DNA of 8,717 nt from Myxococcales bacterium (lineage in GTDB: Bacteria > Myxococcota > Myxococcia > Myxococcales > Anaeromyxobacteraceae), in NCBI GenBank assembly GCA_021848865.1, contig JAJZTO010000027.1:1-8717 (forward strand). Direction: 5' to 3'. The notes under the pieces were generated by a model. That model worked only from the letters and a program-made list of their open reading frames with translations. It did no database searches and was not told where the DNA came from. Each line of letters starts with the position of its first letter. Within the stretch, counting starts at the first letter, position 1. The translations under genes were made by a program, and so were the position numbers. Below are positions 5,564 through 8,717 of the stretch, piece after piece.

Positions 5564-6922
5564 CTAGAGCGCGACCTGCGGGAGGTGCCTCAGCGACTCC
5601 TGCACCTTGGCGGCCGGGTACTCGAAGTCCTCCAGCCGCCCGGCGAAGTAGTCGTCGTAGGCGGCCATGTCCACGTGGCCGTGGCCCGAGAGGTTGAAGA
5701 GGATGGTGCGCGGCTTGCCCTCGGCCTTGGCCTGGAGCGCCTCGTCCACCGCGGCGCGGATGGCGTGGGAGGACTCGGGGGCGGGGATGATGCCCTCGGT
5801 GCCGGCGAACTGGACCGCGGCCTCGAAGCAGGCGAGCTGGCCCACCGCCCGGGCCTCGATCACCTTGTGGTGGGCGAGCAGCGACACCAGCGGCGCGGCG
5901 CCGTGGTAGCGCAGGCCGCCGGCGTGGATTCCGGGCGGCATGAAGTCGTGGCCCAGCGTGTACATCTTGGCGATGGGGGCCATCTGGGCGGTGTCGCCGT
6001 AGTCGAAGGCGTAGACGCCCTTGGTCAGGGTGGGGCAGCTGGTGGGCTCGACCGCCAGGATGCGCACCGCCTTGCCCGCCGCCTTGTCGGCCACGAAGGG
6101 GAAGGCGATCCCGGCGAAGTTGGAGCCGCCGCCGTGGCAGCCGATGACCACGTCGGGGTAGTCGCCGGCGATCTTCAGCTGCTCCCGGGCCTCGAGCCCG
6201 ATCACCGTCTGGTGGAGGCAGACGTGGTTCAGCACGCTGCCGAGGGCGTAGCGGGTGTCCTCGTGGGTGGCGGCGTCCTCCACCGCCTCGGAGATGGCGA
6301 TCCCCAGCGAGCCCTGGCTGCCCGGATCCTTGGCGAGGATCGAGCGGCCGGCGCCGGTCTGGTCGGAGGGCGAGGCCAGCACCTTCGCGCCCCAGAGCTG
6401 CATCATCGACTTCCGGTAGGGCTTCTGGCCGAAGGAGACCCGCACCATGTAGACGGTGCACTCCAGGCCGAACATCTTGCAGGCCAGGGCGATGGAGCTG
6501 CCCCACTGGCCGGCGCCGGTCTCGGTGGCGATGCGCCGGGTCCCGGCGATCTTGTTGTAGTAGGCCTGCGGCACCGCGGTGTTGGGCTTGTGCGAGCCGG
6601 CCGGCGAGACCCCCTCGTACTTGTAGTAGATCTTCGCCGGCGTCCCCAGCGCGCGCTCCAGGCGGCGGGCGCGGTAGAGCGGCGAGGGGCGCCAGAGCCG
6701 GTAGATCTCGCGGACCTCGTCCGGGATCTTGATCCAGCGCTCCGCCGACATCTCCTGCTCCAGCAGCCCGGGCGGGAAGAGGGGCAGCATGTCCTGCGGC
6801 GTCACCGGCTTCTTGGTCCCCGGGTGCAGCACCGGGGCGGGCGGGGCCGGCAGGTCCGCGGCGACGTTGTACCAGTGGGTGGGGATCTGGCTCTCGGGAA
6901 GGAGGATCTTGGTCTCGTCCAT
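5564..6922 (-). CDS. trpB: Tryptophan synthase beta chain, TrpB2 type (stand-alone)
   Basis: This is a pyridoxal-phosphate enzyme that joins indole and L-serine to give L-tryptophan. The 452 aa length and the long N-terminal region (LPESQIPTHWYNVAADLPAP near the start) mark the TrpB2 branch, which is longer than the usual TrpB of about 400 aa. The PLP-binding lysine is K112 in GSHKPNTA. ATETGAGQWG (132-141) holds the catalytic Glu134. GCHGGGSNF (261-269) is the phosphate-binding loop, and EGIIPAPESSHA (376-387) and LSGHGH (411-416) complete the active site. All are intact. TrpB2 proteins often work without TrpA, for example in salvage of free indole; the absence of trpA and other trp genes in the window fits that, but the rest of the genome is unseen. 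The ATG at 6922 has GAGG 4 nt upstream. It lies 104 bp downstream of a GMC oxidoreductase on the same strand. Confidence 0.95.
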   Translation of the reverse strand: MDETKILLPESQIPTHWYNVAADLPAPPAPVLHPGTKKPVTPQDMLPLFPPGLLEQEMSAERWIKIPDEVREIYRLWRPSPLYRARRLERALGTPAKIYYKYEGVSPAGSHKPNTAVPQAYYNKIAGTRRIATETGAGQWGSSIALACKMFGLECTVYMVRVSFGQKPYRKSMMQLWGAKVLASPSDQTGAGRSILAKDPGSQGSLGIAISEAVEDAATHEDTRYALGSVLNHVCLHQTVIGLEAREQLKIAGDYPDVVIGCHGGGSNFAGIAFPFVADKAAGKAVRILAVEPTSCPTLTKGVYAFDYGDTAQMAPIAKMYTLGHDFMPPGIHAGGLRYHGAAPLVSLLAHHKVIEARAVGQLACFEAAVQFAGTEGIIPAPESSHAIRAAVDEALQAKAEGKPRTILFNLSGHGHVDMAAYDDYFAGRLEDFEYPAAKVQESLRHLPQVAL

Positions 6923-6965
6923 GGGGCCTCGGGCGGCGGGGGAAGGGGAAGAGGGCGAAAGGGGA

Positions 6966-6994
6966 TCCGAACCCGAACGGGCGGGCGCCGTCAA
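6966..6994 (-). promoter_or_regulatory. Weak candidate promoter ahead of trpB
   Basis: In the 104-bp gap after the oxidoreductase, TTGACG (6994-6989) and TTCGGA (6971-6966) lie 17 bp apart on the minus strand. The -35 box is good and the -10 box poor. It could give trpB its own transcript, but co-transcription with the upstream gene is equally possible. Confidence 0.25.
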
Positions 6995-7026
6995 GCGAGC
7001 GCGGCGCGAAAGGCCCGGGCGCGCGA

Positions 7027-8592
7027 TCAGCGGATCTGGGACGCGATCTGCTCCGCCGCCCAGTGGGCCAGGCCGAAGATGGTGAGCTGCGGGTTCACGC
7101 CCAGCGACGTCGGGAAGACCGATCCGTCCACCACCCAGAGGTTGTCCATCCCGTGCATCTTCAGGCGCGAGTCCACCACCGACCGGTCGGGATCCCGCCC
7201 CATGGCGCAGCCGCCCATGGCGTGCGCGCTGAAGAGCTCGACCCGCAGCTTCTCCCACGGCGCCCGGTCGAGCCGGGCGACGTCGGCCTCGCTGCGCATC
7301 TCCACCATCTCCTCGTGGGAGGAGTAGGCCGCCTCGGCCCCGGCCGCCAGGTGGATGCGCGCCAGGGCCTTGCTCCCCTCGCGCAGCGCCTCCCACACCG
7401 CGTCGCCGACCTCGTAGGCGAGCCGCACCCGTCCGTCGCCGTCCACCGTCACCTCGCCGCCCCGCTCCTCGGGGAGGAAGCCGTCGACGGTGAGCGCGAT
7501 CAGCCCCGACAGGTTGGGGAGCCGCGAGGCCAGCTCCTGGTGCGCCTCCCCGAACCCGCCGAGGGACAGGCCCGCCAGCATGGGGTGGAGCGGCGCGGTC
7601 TCCAGGAAGAAGCCCACCTTGCCCGGCCCGCGGTCGGCGAACTGGTGGCAGGTGACCGACTGGGGGGCGCCGGACCAGGGGGCGATGGACTTGCGGTAGA
7701 GGCCGGTCACGGCGGTGACCGGGTGCAGGAAGGTGCGCTTGCCGACGCGGCCGGAGATGTCGCGCCGGGAGCGGAGCAGCAGGGCCGGGGTGTTGATGGC
7801 GCCGCCGGCCAGCACCACGGCGCGCGGCCGCACCACCAGCTTGCGGCCGGTGGGCCGCTCGGTGGCCGGGTCCAGCACCTCGGCGTGGATCGCCACGCCG
7901 CGCCGGTCCCGGTACTCGAGCCGCACCGCCCGGGCGTTGGCGTACACCTTGGCGCCGCGGAGCACCGCGTCGGGGAGGTAGCTCTGGTCCATCGAGGTGC
8001 GCGCGCCGATGGGGCAGCCCATGCCGCAGTAGCCGAGGTTGGCGCACCCCCGGACGTTGCGCCGGGTCCGGGCGCGCTGCCAGCCCAGCGCGCCGGCGCC
8101 GTCCCAGAGCGCCTGGTTGTTGGCGTTCACCTCGTCGGCGGGCTGCTCGTGGATCCCGAGCCGCTCCTCGACCGCGGCGAAGTGCGGGGCCAGGATCTCC
8201 GGCGTGAGCCCCTCGACGCCGTGGGCCCGGGCCCAGTGGGCCAGCACGCGGTCGGGGGTTCGGAAGCTGGTGGTCCAGTTCACCGTGGTGGAGCCGCCCA
8301 CCGAGCGCCCCTGCAGGATGGCGATGGCCAGGTCGGCGGTGGCGCGCTGGCCGCGCTCCTGGTAGAGGCGCGGGTAGGCGTCCTCCTCGCGCAGGGTCGA
8401 GTCGGAGGGCCGGTGCCAGGGCCCCTCCTCCAGCACCACCACCTGGGCGCCCAGCTCGGCCAGCCGCGCCGCCGCCACGGCGCCGCCGGCGCCCGACCCC
8501 ACCACGCACACGTCCGGGCGCTCCTCGACGTCGCGGCGGACGTCGGCGCCGGTGAGGATCCGCCCGGGCCCGGCGGGCGCCTCAGTCGCCAC
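7027..8592 (-). CDS. GMC-family FAD-dependent oxidoreductase
   Basis: This 521 aa flavoenzyme is of the glucose-methanol-choline family, which oxidises alcohol groups. The Rossmann FAD motif VVGSGAGG (30-37), followed by VVVLEEGP with the ribose-binding acidic residues, is near the N-terminus. GRSVGGSTTVNW (95-106) is the GMC family signature. The C-terminal domain has SAHAMGGCAMG (455-465) with H457, then NLWVVDGSVFPTSLGVNPQLT (484-504) with N500. H457 and N500, 43 residues apart, fit the catalytic His/Asn pair of choline-oxidase-like members. A cysteine cluster, C183-x5-C189-x3-C193 (GYCGMGCPIGARTS), resembles that of long-chain alcohol oxidase-like GMC proteins. No signal peptide is seen. 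The substrate is unknown. The GTG at 8592 is chosen because GGAG lies 6 nt upstream and the FAD motif follows at the usual distance. The DNA just upstream may be foreign (see findings), so the first few codons are less certain. Confidence 0.92.
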   Translation of the reverse strand: MATEAPAGPGRILTGADVRRDVEERPDVCVVGSGAGGAVAAARLAELGAQVVVLEEGPWHRPSDSTLREEDAYPRLYQERGQRATADLAIAILQGRSVGGSTTVNWTTSFRTPDRVLAHWARAHGVEGLTPEILAPHFAAVEERLGIHEQPADEVNANNQALWDGAGALGWQRARTRRNVRGCANLGYCGMGCPIGARTSMDQSYLPDAVLRGAKVYANARAVRLEYRDRRGVAIHAEVLDPATERPTGRKLVVRPRAVVLAGGAINTPALLLRSRRDISGRVGKRTFLHPVTAVTGLYRKSIAPWSGAPQSVTCHQFADRGPGKVGFFLETAPLHPMLAGLSLGGFGEAHQELASRLPNLSGLIALTVDGFLPEERGGEVTVDGDGRVRLAYEVGDAVWEALREGSKALARIHLAAGAEAAYSSHEEMVEMRSEADVARLDRAPWEKLRVELFSAHAMGGCAMGRDPDRSVVDSRLKMHGMDNLWVVDGSVFPTSLGVNPQLTIFGLAHWAAEQIASQIR

Positions 8593-8603
8593 CGGGGGCT
8601 CCG

Positions 8604-8717
8604 GTGCCGGCGGGGCTGTCCCTGGTGGCCGGGCTCGCCGTTGCGCGGGCGCTGGAGGAGCTGGGTGTCGAGGGCGTCCAGCTCAAGTGGCCGAATGATG
8701 TGTTGATCCATGGCCAC
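8604..8717 (+). CDS. birA: Fragment of biotin-protein ligase BirA (internal part of the catalytic domain)
   Basis: These 38 codons read GLSLVAGLAVARALEEL, then GVQLKWPNDVLIHGH, up to the window edge. That is the heart of the biotin-protein ligase domain: a helix followed by the KWPND motif, which contributes to biotin and ATP binding. BirA makes biotinyl-AMP and transfers biotin to acetyl-CoA carboxylase. The N-terminal part (DNA-binding domain and GRGRxGR loop) is missing. In the same frame TGA occurs at 8553-8555, and the DNA upstream is the start of the oppositely oriented oxidoreductase. The codons include GTT, GGT, AAT, GAT, TTG and CAT, which the neighbouring genes almost never use. It is either a 5'-truncated gene remnant or the far side of an assembly joint. 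The exact left boundary, between about 8556 and 8604, cannot be fixed. Confidence 0.7.
   Translation, partial: MPAGLSLVAGLAVARALEELGVEGVQLKWPNDVLIHGH

Noticed and set aside
6995..7026. Inverted GCGCG/CGCGC after the oxidoreductase as a terminator
   Set aside because: The stem is only 5 bp with an 11-nt loop and no T-run follows; such pairs arise by chance in this GC-rich DNA.
5564..8509. A 981-codon minus-strand open frame that would fuse trpB to upstream sequence
   Set aside because: Its first half is an out-of-frame shadow of the GMC oxidoreductase. The TrpB homology starts only at the ATG at 6922, so this is not a real fusion protein.
7063..8706. A long plus-strand frame opposite the GMC oxidoreductase
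   Set aside because: It has low-complexity Gly/Ala/Arg/His content, no motif, and is fully antisense to a gene with intact FAD and catalytic motifs.
1..8717. CRISPR arrays, insertion sequences, tRNA or rRNA genes
   Set aside because: I saw no spaced long repeats, no transposase motifs or terminal inverted repeats, and no tRNA or rRNA signature on either strand.

Overview
This window looks like chromosomal DNA from a very GC-rich proteobacterium-like or myxobacterium-like organism. Coding regions end almost every codon in G or C, and the gene style and protein sequences recall Anaeromyxobacter and relatives (Myxococcota). That assignment is an inference from memory of the families, not a database result. 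The left edge cuts through ftsI. The right edge carries a short fragment that probably does not belong to the same transcription unit, and perhaps not to the same genome.

Layout. (1) Positions 1-3146, minus strand: the head of a division and cell wall (dcw) cluster in the order mraZ, a small STAS-domain gene, rsmH, ftsL, ftsI (3' end cut off). The genes are tightly packed: 13 bp between mraZ and the STAS gene, 4-bp stop/start overlaps at STAS/rsmH and rsmH/ftsL, and 3 bp between ftsL and ftsI. mraZ has a clear sigma70-type promoter (TTGACT-17 bp-TAGATC), followed by five degenerate 10-bp repeats that fit an MraZ operator. (2) Positions 3366-5443, plus strand, divergent from mraZ: an HSDL2-like short-chain dehydrogenase, then a secreted LivJ-type (branched-chain amino acid type) substrate-binding protein with no permease or ATPase genes beside it. 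Two strong hairpins follow in the convergent gap. (3) Positions 5564-8592, minus strand: a GMC-family FAD oxidoreductase followed by a complete stand-alone TrpB2-type tryptophan synthase beta chain. No trpA or other trp gene is in the window. (4) Positions 8604-8717, plus strand: an internal piece of a biotin-protein ligase (BirA) catalytic domain, closed upstream by an in-frame stop and with codon use unlike its neighbours.

How the parts work together. The dcw block makes division proteins (FtsL, FtsI), the 16S rRNA methyltransferase RsmH and the cluster regulator MraZ, with an unusual STAS protein inside the operon. The other genes are metabolic or transport genes with no obvious shared pathway. 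I do not see a clear, self-contained new system. The best leads are the STAS gene embedded in the dcw cluster, the 10-bp-periodic operator, and the anomalous BirA fragment at the right edge.
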